Source: Deltaproteobacteria bacterium UBA2409
GTDB lineage: Bacteria > Bdellovibrionota_C > UBA2361 > DDRT01
Direction of reading: 5' to 3'
NCBI GenBank assembly: GCA_002343185.1
Contig: DDRT01000020.1
Coordinates: 148,953 to 183,965 of the forward strand
DNA length: 35,013 bases
A program made the translations under genes and the position numbers. The notes beneath the pieces were generated by a model. It did not search any database, was not told where the DNA came from, and saw only the letters and a list, made by a program, of their open reading frames with translations. Below are positions 22,861-31,014 of the stretch, piece after piece (position 1 is the stretch's first letter; the number at the start of each line of letters is the position of its first letter).

Positions 22861-23843
22861 TTCTCGTCATAGGAGGACCTACTAGCTCTGGTAAATCATC
22901 GCTAGCTTTTTATCTATCCAAAGAACTTAATGGAGAGATTATTTCACTCGATGGTTCGCAGGTTTACCGTGAGATGCGGGTTGGATCAGGAGTGGAGGAA
23001 AGTGAAATTCCTCAGCATCTTGTAGAAATTTTTAATCCTAATGAATCTGTTGATCCAGCAAAAGTAGTAAATCTTGCCAGGCAGTCTTTAGAACAGATTC
23101 AGCGTAGAGGTAAAACTCCAATAATAGTAGCAGGAAGCACTTTGTATCTTACACTTTTCTTACATGGCTTAGCGGAAATTCCAGGTGCATCACATAAACT
23201 TCGTGAAGAGTGGAAAAATCGATCCACCGAGTCCCTCTTTCAGGAATTAAAAGATTATGATCCAGAAATTAATCTTTCAAAAAATGATAGACATAGAATC
23301 GAAAGAGCACTTGAAGTAAAGCTGATGACTGGAAGAAGTATAAGAGAATTTCAGGAAGGCCATAGTTTTAGATCTAATCTTCCTGGAGTAAGAATGGTTT
23401 GTATTTGGTGGAACAGACAACAGCTCTATAAAAGGATAGAGGAGAGATGTGAAAGGATGTTATCTTCAGGACTTCTAGATGAGGTTAAAGCGCTTATCTC
23501 TAAGTATGGCTCTGATTACCCGGCGATGAAAAGTATAGGTTATAAAGGATTTTCAGAAGTCCTTCTTGAAAGAAAATCTCTAGAAGAGGGGACTAAAGAG
23601 TTTATTCAGGAGACAAGACAGTACGCTAAAAGGCAGATGACCTACTGGAAGAACGAGCCAAAAAAGCGGGGCTGGGTGGTTGAGCCAACATCTGGAGTCA
23701 CTAGAGGCGACGAGGTAACTTTAAATAGGGGGCCGAAAGCCAAGGGTGTTTTTGTGTATGAATTAAAGAAGGAAGAGCTACTAGAAAAAATTCTTCAAAC
23801 AGGGGAGAATCACCTTTTAAATGTAGCAGGTGAAGTTTTATGA
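22857..23843 (+). CDS. miaA: tRNA dimethylallyltransferase
   Basis: MiaA adds the dimethylallyl group to A37 of tRNAs reading UNN codons. The 328-residue product starts MILVIGGPTSSGKSSLAF with the P-loop at about 7-14, followed by DGSQVYREMRVGSG, the dimethylallyl-binding PIIVAGSTLYL, RIERALEVKLMTGRSI and the C-terminal TRQYAKRQMTYWKNE. The ATG at 22857 gives a 4-base overlap with mutL; an in-frame ATG at 22845 would add four residues and is less likely. The C-terminal tail of about 50 residues beyond the usual end looks unrelated to other MiaA. It overlaps accA by 4 bases. Confidence 0.95.
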   Translation: MILVIGGPTSSGKSSLAFYLSKELNGEIISLDGSQVYREMRVGSGVEESEIPQHLVEIFNPNESVDPAKVVNLARQSLEQIQRRGKTPIIVAGSTLYLTLFLHGLAEIPGASHKLREEWKNRSTESLFQELKDYDPEINLSKNDRHRIERALEVKLMTGRSIREFQEGHSFRSNLPGVRMVCIWWNRQQLYKRIEERCERMLSSGLLDEVKALISKYGSDYPAMKSIGYKGFSEVLLERKSLEEGTKEFIQETRQYAKRQMTYWKNEPKKRGWVVEPTSGVTRGDEVTLNRGPKAKGVFVYELKKEELLEKILQTGENHLLNVAGEVL

Positions 23844-24817
23844 GTGAGATTCAAAATCCTCTTGAGTTTGAGCGAGAGCTGGTTGAGGCAGAAGCAGAAC
23901 TTGAGAGATTAAAAGATCTGATAGCAAGTGGTGATCAGAATAAAATATCAGATTTTACTAAGCTTGAGGCTCGAGTAGTTAAGCTCAGAAGTGATGTCTA
24001 CGGGCGACTTAAGCCTATACAACGTGTTCAGCTTTCTAGACACTTTGATAGACCATTCACAAGCGATTTTATAAGACTGATGCTGACTGATTTTGTGGAG
24101 CTTCATGGAGATAGACTTTTTAGGGATGACCCAGCTATTGTAGGAGGTACAGCAAAACTTGGTGACCTTCCTGTAATGGTAGTAGGACATCAACGTGGAA
24201 GAACTACAACTGAAAGATTAAAAAGAAACTTTGGAATGCCAAACCCTGAAGGGTATAGAAAAGCAAGAAGGCTCTTTAGACTTGCTGAGAAGTTTAATCT
24301 TCCACTAATTACTTTCATTGATACTCAAGGAGCTTTTCCAGGACTTGAGGCAGAAGAACGTGGTCAGGCAGAAGCAATTGCAACAAACTTAATCGAGATG
24401 GCTGAATTAACTGTCCCGACTATTTCAGTAGTAATAGGAGAGGGAGGTAGTGGTGGAGCACTAGCCCTTGGTGTTACAGACAGAATACTTATGCTTGAGA
24501 ATGCATGTTACTCAGTTATTACCCCTGAAGGGTGTGCTTCAATTCTTTTTCATAATGAAAGTGGAAGTATGCAAGAGTATGTAGCACTTGCAGCAGAAAT
24601 GTTGCAGTTAACAGCTTCAGATTTACTGAGACTAAAAGTTGTAGATGAGGTAGTACCTGAGCCTCCAGGTGGTGCTCATAGAAACCATAAAGAAGCAGCC
24701 GAATCGCTGAGAACTGCACTTGTTAAACACCTAAATGAGTTAGGTAGTCTCAAAGTTAAGGAACTTTTAGAAAAGCGATATCAGAAATTTAGAGCTTTAG
24801 GGCCTGTAGTGACTTAA
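23840..24817 (+). CDS. accA: Acetyl-CoA carboxylase carboxyltransferase subunit alpha
   Basis: With AccD, transfers the carboxyl group from biotin carboxyl carrier protein to acetyl-CoA, giving malonyl-CoA for fatty acid synthesis. The 325-residue product has the standard AccA features: an N-terminal coiled-coil-like helix (FERELVEAEAELERLKDLI), HFDRPFTSDFI, FVELHGDRLFRDDPAIVGG, FGMPNPEGYRKARRL, TFIDTQGAFPGLEAEERGQAEAIA, and IGEGGSGGALALGV, the oxyanion region. accD is not in the window. It overlaps miaA by 4 bases and precedes infA by 29. Confidence 0.97.
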   Translation: MSEIQNPLEFERELVEAEAELERLKDLIASGDQNKISDFTKLEARVVKLRSDVYGRLKPIQRVQLSRHFDRPFTSDFIRLMLTDFVELHGDRLFRDDPAIVGGTAKLGDLPVMVVGHQRGRTTTERLKRNFGMPNPEGYRKARRLFRLAEKFNLPLITFIDTQGAFPGLEAEERGQAEAIATNLIEMAELTVPTISVVIGEGGSGGALALGVTDRILMLENACYSVITPEGCASILFHNESGSMQEYVALAAEMLQLTASDLLRLKVVDEVVPEPPGGAHRNHKEAAESLRTALVKHLNELGSLKVKELLEKRYQKFRALGPVVT

Positions 24818-24846
24818 GGTCGAACTTACACTATTATTGGGTACAG

Positions 24847-25077
24847 ATGAGTAAAGACGGAATTGAAATGAGTGGTGTTGTTAAAGAGTGTTTCCCTGAC
24901 ACCAAGTTTCTTATTGAATGCGATAATGGACATCAAGTAATAGCATATTTGGCTGGTAAAATGAGAAGAAACTATATTAGGGTTCTTCCTGGAGATAAGG
25001 TTGTTGTTGAAATATCTCCTTATGATCTAACAAAGGGTAGAATTACAAAAAGAACTTTCGAAACTGACAAGAACTAG
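24847..25077 (+). CDS. infA: Translation initiation factor IF-1
   Basis: IF-1 binds the 30S A site and assists IF-2 and IF-3. The 76-residue product is a single OB-fold: MSKDGIEMSGVVKECFPDTKFLIECDNGHQVIAYLAGKMRRNYIRVLPGDKVVVEISPYDLTKGRITKR. It lies after accA instead of in the usual place downstream of secY/adk/map. The stop TAG is part of a CTAG tetranucleotide that also supplies the stop of the convergent kinase, a 4-base overlap. Confidence 0.95.
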   Translation: MSKDGIEMSGVVKECFPDTKFLIECDNGHQVIAYLAGKMRRNYIRVLPGDKVVVEISPYDLTKGRITKRTFETDKN

Positions 25078-26654
25078 TTTTTTCTTTTAGACGATCTTAA
25101 CCCCAATACCATACCGAAAGACCAAAACATTGAAATTGCAGTCAAGCCTACCGACACTGGCCCGATCGGCAGTTTATACTCTGGCCACTCGAAATGTTGA
25201 AGAAGTGGAACAGTGAGTAAAAGTAACAAAACTAAGGTAACACTTACTTTTGCTCTCACAGCTCTGTTTCTAAATACTATTAATGAAGATAAGCAAAATC
25301 CTATAGTAGCCAAAGTCGCATATGAGCCATACGGCGGCTGAATTATTGGTAGGCTAACTAAATATTCGATTCCATACTTAGTAGAATCTGAGATCAAAGA
25401 TATAATTAAACTAGGTGAATCGGTAAAATTTTCTTTAAAATATAAAGTTGCTGAAATGATCCCCCAGATAAATGGCAAACAGCTATAAATTAGCCAGTTG
25501 GTTAATCCTGAAAAAATTCCGAATCTAGCAGATATAATTGCACCTACTGGAGCTGAAACTAAAAGACTTGCAAAGTAGATCGCTATGACTCCCCAGGTGT
25601 ATGCAGTTAAAAGACCCCCTATTCTTACGAACTGTACATAGAAATCTCCCCAGCTTTTTAGTGTGAGAAACGAAATTGCAGATAAGGCAATAAATGATAA
25701 ACAAAATAGTAATGGAGTTTTCCAATCAAGTTTAGTTTTTGGAGTAGATGCTTTTATAAGATTAATTCTTGGTACGATCTTTGGTATGTCTGTATCTAGT
25801 GTTTTTGGTTCCAAAAAAAAGCCTTGAAAAACTTGTGGTTCGGGAACAATTTCTTTTTCTACAGTGTCCCCCAGTCTTAATAATACCTCATCTATAGTTC
25901 TTACTCTCTTATTTAGGTCTTTTTCCAAGAGATCTAGTGCTAGTTTATTTAAATGCTCAGGGCAGCCATCTAGTACATTTTTTGGAGGGGTAGGTTGTAC
26001 GTGAAGATGGCTATACATAAGCTCCATTGGAGATGAAGCGTTAAAGGGCAGTATTCCAGTTAAGAGCTCATATAGAATCACCCCAAGAGAATAAAGGTCG
26101 GCTTGTTTTGTTGCCTCATCCCCCCTCCAGATCTCTGGAGCCATATGTGTAGCTGTGCCTAGCATGTCATCTTGGGTGGTAAGTTCGGAGGTTTTTGGTC
26201 TTGCAATCCCAAAGTCAGTAATTTTTATCACCTTTTCAGGGGTGATAATGATGTTTGTAAGCTTAAGATCTCTATGAATTATATCTTCTTTATGAATTGC
26301 GCTAAGTCCTTGAGCTATCTGCTTAAAGATATGAATAGCCTCATCGCTTGGGGTTTCATGGAGATACTCTTTTAGAGTAACTCCTGGAACGTACTCCATT
26401 GATACAAAGTATTGATCCAAATAACGACCAGCTTCATAGGTGCGAACTACGTTTGGATGTGTAACCTTCCTTGTTAAACTTATCTCTCTTAAAAACCGTT
26501 TTTGAGATTGTTCATCATTTAAAAGTTCTTTTCTTAAAATTTTAAGAGCGATCTTCTCATTTAAGAGTAGATCTTGAGCAAGATAAACTTTACCCATAGC
26601 ACCAGCGCCTAACTCGTCTAAAATGCCGTACCTATCGGATGCAAGCTGCTCCAC
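25074..26654 (-). CDS. Hanks-type Ser/Thr protein kinase with polytopic membrane domain
   Basis: A 526-residue kinase. The N-terminal kinase domain (about 9-268) has the glycine loop GAGAMGKVY (16-24), ATP lysine K38 in IALKIL, catalytic HRDLKLTN at 127-134, DFG at 147-149 and APE in ATHMAPEIW. All catalytic residues are standard. The rest (about 310-526) contains some six hydrophobic segments, including LLFCLSFIALSAISFLTL, GVIAIYFASLLVSAPVGAIISARF, YATLATIGFCLSSLIVF and VSVTLVLLLLLTVPLL, so it is a polytopic membrane kinase without PASTA, TPR or WD domains. The start is GTG (MEQLASDRYG). It is divergent from the AAA gene, with 122 bases between. Ligand and targets unknown. Confidence 0.9.
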   Translation of the reverse strand: MEQLASDRYGILDELGAGAMGKVYLAQDLLLNEKIALKILRKELLNDEQSQKRFLREISLTRKVTHPNVVRTYEAGRYLDQYFVSMEYVPGVTLKEYLHETPSDEAIHIFKQIAQGLSAIHKEDIIHRDLKLTNIIITPEKVIKITDFGIARPKTSELTTQDDMLGTATHMAPEIWRGDEATKQADLYSLGVILYELLTGILPFNASSPMELMYSHLHVQPTPPKNVLDGCPEHLNKLALDLLEKDLNKRVRTIDEVLLRLGDTVEKEIVPEPQVFQGFFLEPKTLDTDIPKIVPRINLIKASTPKTKLDWKTPLLFCLSFIALSAISFLTLKSWGDFYVQFVRIGGLLTAYTWGVIAIYFASLLVSAPVGAIISARFGIFSGLTNWLIYSCLPFIWGIISATLYFKENFTDSPSLIISLISDSTKYGIEYLVSLPIIQPPYGSYATLATIGFCLSSLIVFRNRAVRAKVSVTLVLLLLLTVPLLQHFEWPEYKLPIGPVSVGLTAISMFWSFGMVLGLRSSKRKN

Positions 26655-26776
26655 GTCTTATTTAGTCGGCTTTCTGGTAGATTTACTGAAATCAAAGGAT
26701 AAATATATGTAATTATTAAGAAAAGTATCATATTTTCTCTGAACCAAATGGTAGCAATCCCGAGAATTGTGGGGTG

Positions 26777-27874
26777 ATGGATAAAAAGCGTCTTTCGGTT
26801 GTTAGGTTTGATAAACCAAGGGTTGTCCCAGCAGAGGTTAAATCGGTTGAAGTTACGCCTATCTCTGGACTTACAAATGCGGGCTCCCCGCAAAATATTG
26901 CTGCGCAACTCGAAGAGGTTGGATATCAATGTCTACCATTTGTAGCAGTACAACTTGGATTAATTTTAAATACACCTGTTTCTAGAATTAGGGCAGTTCT
27001 CCTTGAAGGACCTTCAGGTTGTGGAAAAAGTTTTCTTGCAAAGTCATTAGCAAAAATTACCGGTGCAGAGCTTATGTGCTTATCCTGTTACGCTGGGATG
27101 CCGCTTCAGAATCTAATAGAGTCTCCATCAACTCTAGGTCTTGCAAAGGCGATGGCATCTGGCTCAGAGGTAGATTCAAAAGCGTTGATGAACTTAGGAA
27201 TTATATCTAGAGCATTTGTTAAAAGTCAGACTACACCAGTTATACTCCTGATAGATGAGTTAGATAAGGCTGATGGATCAATTGATACTTTCTTTCTAGG
27301 CCCAATTCAGGATGCAAGAATCTGGCTTGAATCTCGTGATCCTATAGATGCTGTATCAGATAATTTACTTGTAATTTTTACTAAGAACTTTAATAGACAA
27401 CTTGATGATGCACTTTTAAGAAGGGTTCATCCTGTTACAATGAGTTATCTTGATTCAACTCTTGAAGAACGAGTACTTTCAAAGGAGTGTCATCCGCAGC
27501 TTGTTAAAAACCTTGTTGCTATTGCAGATAGAATGAGAGCAAGTAATGGCTCCTATACCTTTGAGCGTCCTCCTGCTCCAGAAGAGCTTTTAACTGCCGG
27601 TCAGTACATTCAACATTTATTAGGGTGGAAAATTCTTGATTTTGCATTTGTTGGTAAGAATGTCTGGAATATCCTTTCAAAATCACCACATGATAGAGCC
27701 GTATTCGAGCATATGCTCAGATTTCACCCAGATTTTATTGATCCATTAATCACAGATGCAAAAACTGCCCCGATAGAGGAGATCTATAAGAAACTTGGAC
27801 GATTACTTCTAGATGGACTTGTAGCCGATCCTGAAAGAGAGGAAAGAGCAAAAGCCATGGAAAGTGAGTACTAG
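26777..27874 (+). CDS. MoxR-like AAA+ ATPase
   Basis: A 365-residue AAA+ protein of the MoxR/CbbQ/dynein-related group. Walker A GPSGCGKS is at about 78-85, Walker B VILLIDELDKAD at about 155-166, a sensor-1-like LLVIFTKNFNRQLD and an arginine-finger-like ALLRRVHPV follow. The C-terminal 150 residues are helical. MoxR-type ATPases usually act with a VWA-domain partner as chaperones; none is nearby. The start is the ATG at 26777, preceded by GTGGGGTG; a GTG one codon upstream is possible. It is divergent from the polytopic kinase and convergent with the hydrolase, sharing a CTAG stop. Confidence 0.85.
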   Translation: MDKKRLSVVRFDKPRVVPAEVKSVEVTPISGLTNAGSPQNIAAQLEEVGYQCLPFVAVQLGLILNTPVSRIRAVLLEGPSGCGKSFLAKSLAKITGAELMCLSCYAGMPLQNLIESPSTLGLAKAMASGSEVDSKALMNLGIISRAFVKSQTTPVILLIDELDKADGSIDTFFLGPIQDARIWLESRDPIDAVSDNLLVIFTKNFNRQLDDALLRRVHPVTMSYLDSTLEERVLSKECHPQLVKNLVAIADRMRASNGSYTFERPPAPEELLTAGQYIQHLLGWKILDFAFVGKNVWNILSKSPHDRAVFEHMLRFHPDFIDPLITDAKTAPIEEIYKKLGRLLLDGLVADPEREERAKAMESEY

Positions 27875-28764
27875 CACTTAATTGACTTAAAGAATTCTAT
27901 CAATTGAGTGAAGGTTAAATCATATTCCTCTGACCAATCGTTAACTGGTTCTTTATTATGAAGTGGAAACTCAATTTCGTAGGATTTAGCAAAATCCAAC
28001 CCCGTCCATTCAATAGCGATTTTAGGAGATTTTGGATCTAAAGCCTGATCTTTTGGATCATGAAGAACATCCAGTGACTTAATATGGGATAAATCTGAAT
28101 TTAAAAGAAGGAATCTAACTTCCTCTCTTAGTTTGCACATAGAAGCTAGTGCTTTTCTTGATCCACCAGCTGCTCTTTTTCCTGGAAGAATTTCATCGCT
28201 ATCGGGGAAGGTGTCTGCAATCTTAATCATTATGTCTACTTGCCATTCAGGGGTATCTCTAAATTTTGTTGCTGGGGCAACCAGAATTAATCTAGTAGGA
28301 GTTCCGGAACTTTGAGTTGCTCCTGCAAGTGCCATAAGGGAGCCAGCAGAGGCACCACAAAGAATTAGCTCTTCTCCAAGGCCACGAGCAAGTTCGACAA
28401 TCTCGTTGGCTCTTCTTATAAAATCTCTTACCGTAATGTCTCCCTTTCTACATCCTGAGTAGTGATGTGGAAGTCCTGGGACTATTACATTATGACCCAT
28501 CTCAAAGGCAGCCTTCGAAAGTGGATCTAGATTCCCGGTTAATTCGCCAAGGCCATTAAATAAGACGAGGCAGCATTTTGTAATACGATCATGATGAAGT
28601 ACTCTGGAGGCTTCAAAATCAGTGGCACCAAAGCATTCTCGCTCATATTGTTGAATCTTACATAGTTCAGATAAGCATGCTAAATAGCACGGACGATATT
28701 CTGGATCTCGTAGGCTCTGTATTATGGTAGGTAGTAGTGGGTCAGGACGGAATCCAGCGAACAT
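27871..28764 (-). CDS. Alpha/beta hydrolase family protein
   Basis: A 297-residue protein with a core resembling alpha/beta hydrolases. LVLFNGLGELTGNLDPLSKAAFEMGHNVIVPGLPHHYSG has the early-strand and oxyanion-region pattern, and the nucleophile elbow is GASAGS with S139 (G-x-S-x-G). The D and H of the triad would lie in the 235-285 region (for example in LLNSDLSHIKSLDV and KEPVND), but this cannot be fixed by eye. No signal peptide. Substrate unknown; esterase or lipase-like chemistry is a guess. The start at 28764 lies 70 bases from a REP-like repeat. It shares a CTAG stop with the AAA gene. Confidence 0.75.
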   Translation of the reverse strand: MFAGFRPDPLLPTIIQSLRDPEYRPCYLACLSELCKIQQYERECFGATDFEASRVLHHDRITKCCLVLFNGLGELTGNLDPLSKAAFEMGHNVIVPGLPHHYSGCRKGDITVRDFIRRANEIVELARGLGEELILCGASAGSLMALAGATQSSGTPTRLILVAPATKFRDTPEWQVDIMIKIADTFPDSDEILPGKRAAGGSRKALASMCKLREEVRFLLLNSDLSHIKSLDVLHDPKDQALDPKSPKIAIEWTGLDFAKSYEIEFPLHNKEPVNDWSEEYDLTFTQLIEFFKSIKC

Positions 28765-28767
28765 TTC

Positions 28768-28799
28768 TTGATTCTATAGAGACTAGAATCTCTAATCAA
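28768..28799. repeat. Imperfect hairpin upstream of the hydrolase gene
   Basis: TTGATT and AGAGA on the left pair with TCTCT and AATCAA on the right, with a four-base bulge (CTAT). It lies directly upstream of the hydrolase start on the minus strand, so it could sit in its leader. No T-run, no known family; role uncertain. Confidence 0.3.
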
Positions 28800-28834
28800 A
28801 GAAGGGGATCTTTGGGGAGCCGACACTATCTATT

Positions 28835-28894
28835 TGGGTCGGGATGCCTGACCAGACAAAGGCTAGCAAGGCCTCCCGGCCTGACCCCCAAGTT
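28835..28894. repeat. REP-like palindrome, copy 3 (long, two-unit form)
   Basis: A 60-base structure downstream of the secreted-protein gene on the minus strand. GGGTC at its left edge pairs with GACCC near the right edge, and GCCTGACC occurs as a direct repeat at 28846-28853 and 28879-28886. GGCCTGACCCCCAAGTT at its right end is identical to part of copy 1. It probably also terminates the minus-strand transcript from 29653. Confidence 0.7.
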
Positions 28895-28918
28895 CTTTAT
28901 ATACGGCACACTAGACTA

Positions 28919-29653
28919 TTATTCTGCCTCAATAAGTCCTGAACAATTCAGATCAAAGTTTTCTGCTGAAACACTAAGACTAGAGATAGTGTCCCCATCC
29001 TTTTCAAAAGTTCCCGCAACACTTCTTGAAACTGTTTCTTCATTTTGAGTAGTCGATAGACTTCCTGATACGGAATTACCACTTACAGAAAGAACCCCAG
29101 ATACCTCGAGAGAGCTATCATCTGAAGTTGCAGTAAATGAAACATTCATCGAGGATGATGAGCTTTGAATTAAATCTGCACTTGGCGCACGATATTCAGT
29201 GGCTTCTTCTTCAAGGTCAGCCGATTCAATACTTACTGTGCAGGCAGCTTTTGCTGTAAGATCAGTTTCAAATACAGCACCCTGAATTACCGTAGGATAA
29301 ACTCTATTTGGGGTTAAAAGAGTTGCAATAACTTGATAATTAAATGGTAAAGATGCTCTTTCTCTAGGAACTGTTATCCCGACTGCCCGGTTTAGCTCAG
29401 GAGATCTCAACTGAGATGAATAGAGTTCACCATTTACATAAAATTCAAATCTGATAGGAAATCTGTTGAGCTCTTCATAGGGTATATATGCATCAGCAAG
29501 AATTTGCCCAGAGTCTCCAACTCGACTAGCAGTTACAGTTAGAACAGGACCACGCCTGTCTTTATCCATATGATCAAGAATACCTTCTTGGACTAACTTT
29601 TCTTCGGAAAATGCAGGAGCTGACAATAAAAGCACGGTTAGTAGTAATCTCAT
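28919..29653 (-). CDS. Secreted protein of unknown function
   Basis: A 244-residue protein with a signal peptide (MRLLLTVLLLSAPAFSEEK, cleavage likely after about residue 16). The mature N-terminal half (about 20-150) is beta-rich (VTASRVGDSGQILADAYIPYEELNRFPIRFEFYVNGELY). The C-terminal half is Ser/Thr-rich (SSSSMNVSFTATSDDSSLEVSGVLSVSGNSVSGSLS) and ends with a cysteine in NLNCSGLIEAE-like sequence; a second cysteine is in AACTVSIE. No family recognised. It is divergent from the lipoprotein gene with 52 bases between. Periplasmic or surface location is inferred from the signal peptide. Confidence 0.65.
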   Translation of the reverse strand: MRLLLTVLLLSAPAFSEEKLVQEGILDHMDKDRRGPVLTVTASRVGDSGQILADAYIPYEELNRFPIRFEFYVNGELYSSQLRSPELNRAVGITVPRERASLPFNYQVIATLLTPNRVYPTVIQGAVFETDLTAKAACTVSIESADLEEEATEYRAPSADLIQSSSSSMNVSFTATSDDSSLEVSGVLSVSGNSVSGSLSTTQNEETVSRSVAGTFEKDGDTISSLSVSAENFDLNCSGLIEAE

Positions 29654-29705
29654 GGGCTAAAAATACCCCCTTTTCGAGAATCCAGGAACCCCTTAGACTG
29701 ATAAC

Positions 29706-30188
29706 GTGGTTTTTAAGTCGGTTTTTTTAGGGGTTTTATCCCTGACTCTTGCGTGCACTCAAAAGAAAACCGAATCTCCTAGTTTAAATCAGGTTATAGC
29801 TGAGCCATTACCTCCAGAGAAAACCGGAGAGCTTTTAACTAAGGTCGGACAAAATTGGGCTTATGGGCAGGGTCTTGGTGAAACAGCGATGACTGTAGGG
29901 GCAATAGTGGTTTTCCCCCCTTATGCTATTTATGCAATTGGAAATGCAATTGTAGATCTAGCAGGTTACGAAAGACTGGATCCTGTAAAATTCCTTCCTC
30001 CCGAATCTCAAGCCTCTGTTAATGAAGTCTATGATACTATTACTGAAGCCCCAGGCCGAGGGGTAGCAAAGGCGGCAGGTGTCCCGTTTCGAGATAAAGA
30101 AACCATAAAGAATGATTTTAATCAGTTCTTTGCGTATAGTACCACTGAGGATGGAAACACTAGGGATAGTCCAGAAACCGCATCTTGA
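29706..30188 (+). CDS. Putative lipoprotein
   Basis: A 160-residue protein starting at GTG with a lipoprotein signal: MVFKSVFLGVLSLTLACTQKK, lipobox LTLAC, so Cys17 would be lipidated. Threonine follows the cysteine, so under the enterobacterial rule it would go to the outer membrane; the rule may not hold here. The middle has a hydrophobic stretch (AMTVGAIVVFPPYAIYAIGNAIVDL) that could be a membrane-inserting hairpin. No family recognised. The 3' end overlaps nadK by about 38 bases, so the two are probably co-transcribed. Confidence 0.65.
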   Translation: MVFKSVFLGVLSLTLACTQKKTESPSLNQVIAEPLPPEKTGELLTKVGQNWAYGQGLGETAMTVGAIVVFPPYAIYAIGNAIVDLAGYERLDPVKFLPPESQASVNEVYDTITEAPGRGVAKAAGVPFRDKETIKNDFNQFFAYSTTEDGNTRDSPETAS

Positions 30189-31014
30189 AGGTGGAGAGGT
30201 TCTTTTAAGGGATATAATCACCTGGGCTAGTGGTAAAAAAATTCTTTACGATAAATATTCAGCCGAAGCGCTTGGTGAAAAACCAACTCCTTTAGGAGAG
30301 CTTGTAAACTCATCAGATCTAGTAGTTACTCTGGGCGGTGACGGAACTTTGCTAGGTGCTGGAAGATTAGTCAGATCTCAGAAGCCTCTTATCTTAGGGG
30401 TTCACTTTGGAACTTTAGGATTTTTAACCGAAAGCTTGCCTCATGAAGTAAGGGATATACTAGAAAATCTAGATCGAGTTTCCGTAGTAGAGAGAGATCT
30501 CCTAACAGTAGAAGTTGTAAGTGAATCAGGCACTGTAACTTACAATACCCAAGCTTTAAATGATGTTGTTGTTCAAAGACCAATGGAAGCGGGATTAGTA
30601 ACATTAGACATATATGTTGATGGTGAGAATCTAACTCAGCTCAGAGCTGATGGAGTTATTATTGGAACACCAACTGGGTCTACTGCATATTCTCTTGCAG
30701 CAGGCGGACCAATTATTCCGCCTAGTCTTTCAGTGATTTTACTTACTCCTATTTGTCCTCACGCACTTACTCATCGACCAATAGTGCTTCCCCCAACTTC
30801 GGAGATTGAGATCCGGGTTCCAAATCCAAAGCATCATGTTTCTGTTACGATCGATGGGCAAGAGACACCATCACTAAGTAGTCCAAGTAGGTTAAGGGTT
30901 AGACGAGCTAAACACTCGTGCAGGTTGATTAGGTCACCTCTTAGAAGCTATTTTGAGGTTCTGCGTGAAAAGCTTCACTGGGGAATTCTTAACCAGTACA
31001 GAGAAAATGATTAG
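30151..31014 (+). CDS. nadK: NAD kinase
   Basis: Phosphorylates NAD to NADP in the cytosol. From ATG 30151 the product is 287 residues and begins METLGIVQKPHLEGG, as family members do. It has the nucleotide-binding GGDGTLL at about 62-68, GVHFGTLGFLTE, ALNDVVVQR and GVIIGTPTGSTAYSLAAGGPI, followed by CPHALTHRPIVLP and the DGQE motif. The frame is open upstream to an ATG at 30112, which would put 13 unlikely residues in front. It overlaps the lipoprotein gene and overlaps recN by 8 bases. Confidence 0.95.
   Translation: METLGIVQKPHLEGGEVLLRDIITWASGKKILYDKYSAEALGEKPTPLGELVNSSDLVVTLGGDGTLLGAGRLVRSQKPLILGVHFGTLGFLTESLPHEVRDILENLDRVSVVERDLLTVEVVSESGTVTYNTQALNDVVVQRPMEAGLVTLDIYVDGENLTQLRADGVIIGTPTGSTAYSLAAGGPIIPPSLSVILLTPICPHALTHRPIVLPPTSEIEIRVPNPKHHVSVTIDGQETPSLSSPSRLRVRRAKHSCRLIRSPLRSYFEVLREKLHWGILNQYREND

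Noticed and set aside
23948..24193. Minus-strand frame of 81 codons inside accA
   Set aside because: Shadow of the accA coding frame; the translation is rich in Tyr/Lys/Ser and has no domain-like pattern.
28737..28755. GTGGGTCAGGAC at the start of the hydrolase gene as a fourth REP copy
   Set aside because: Only seven bases of the core are present and there is no opposing arm.
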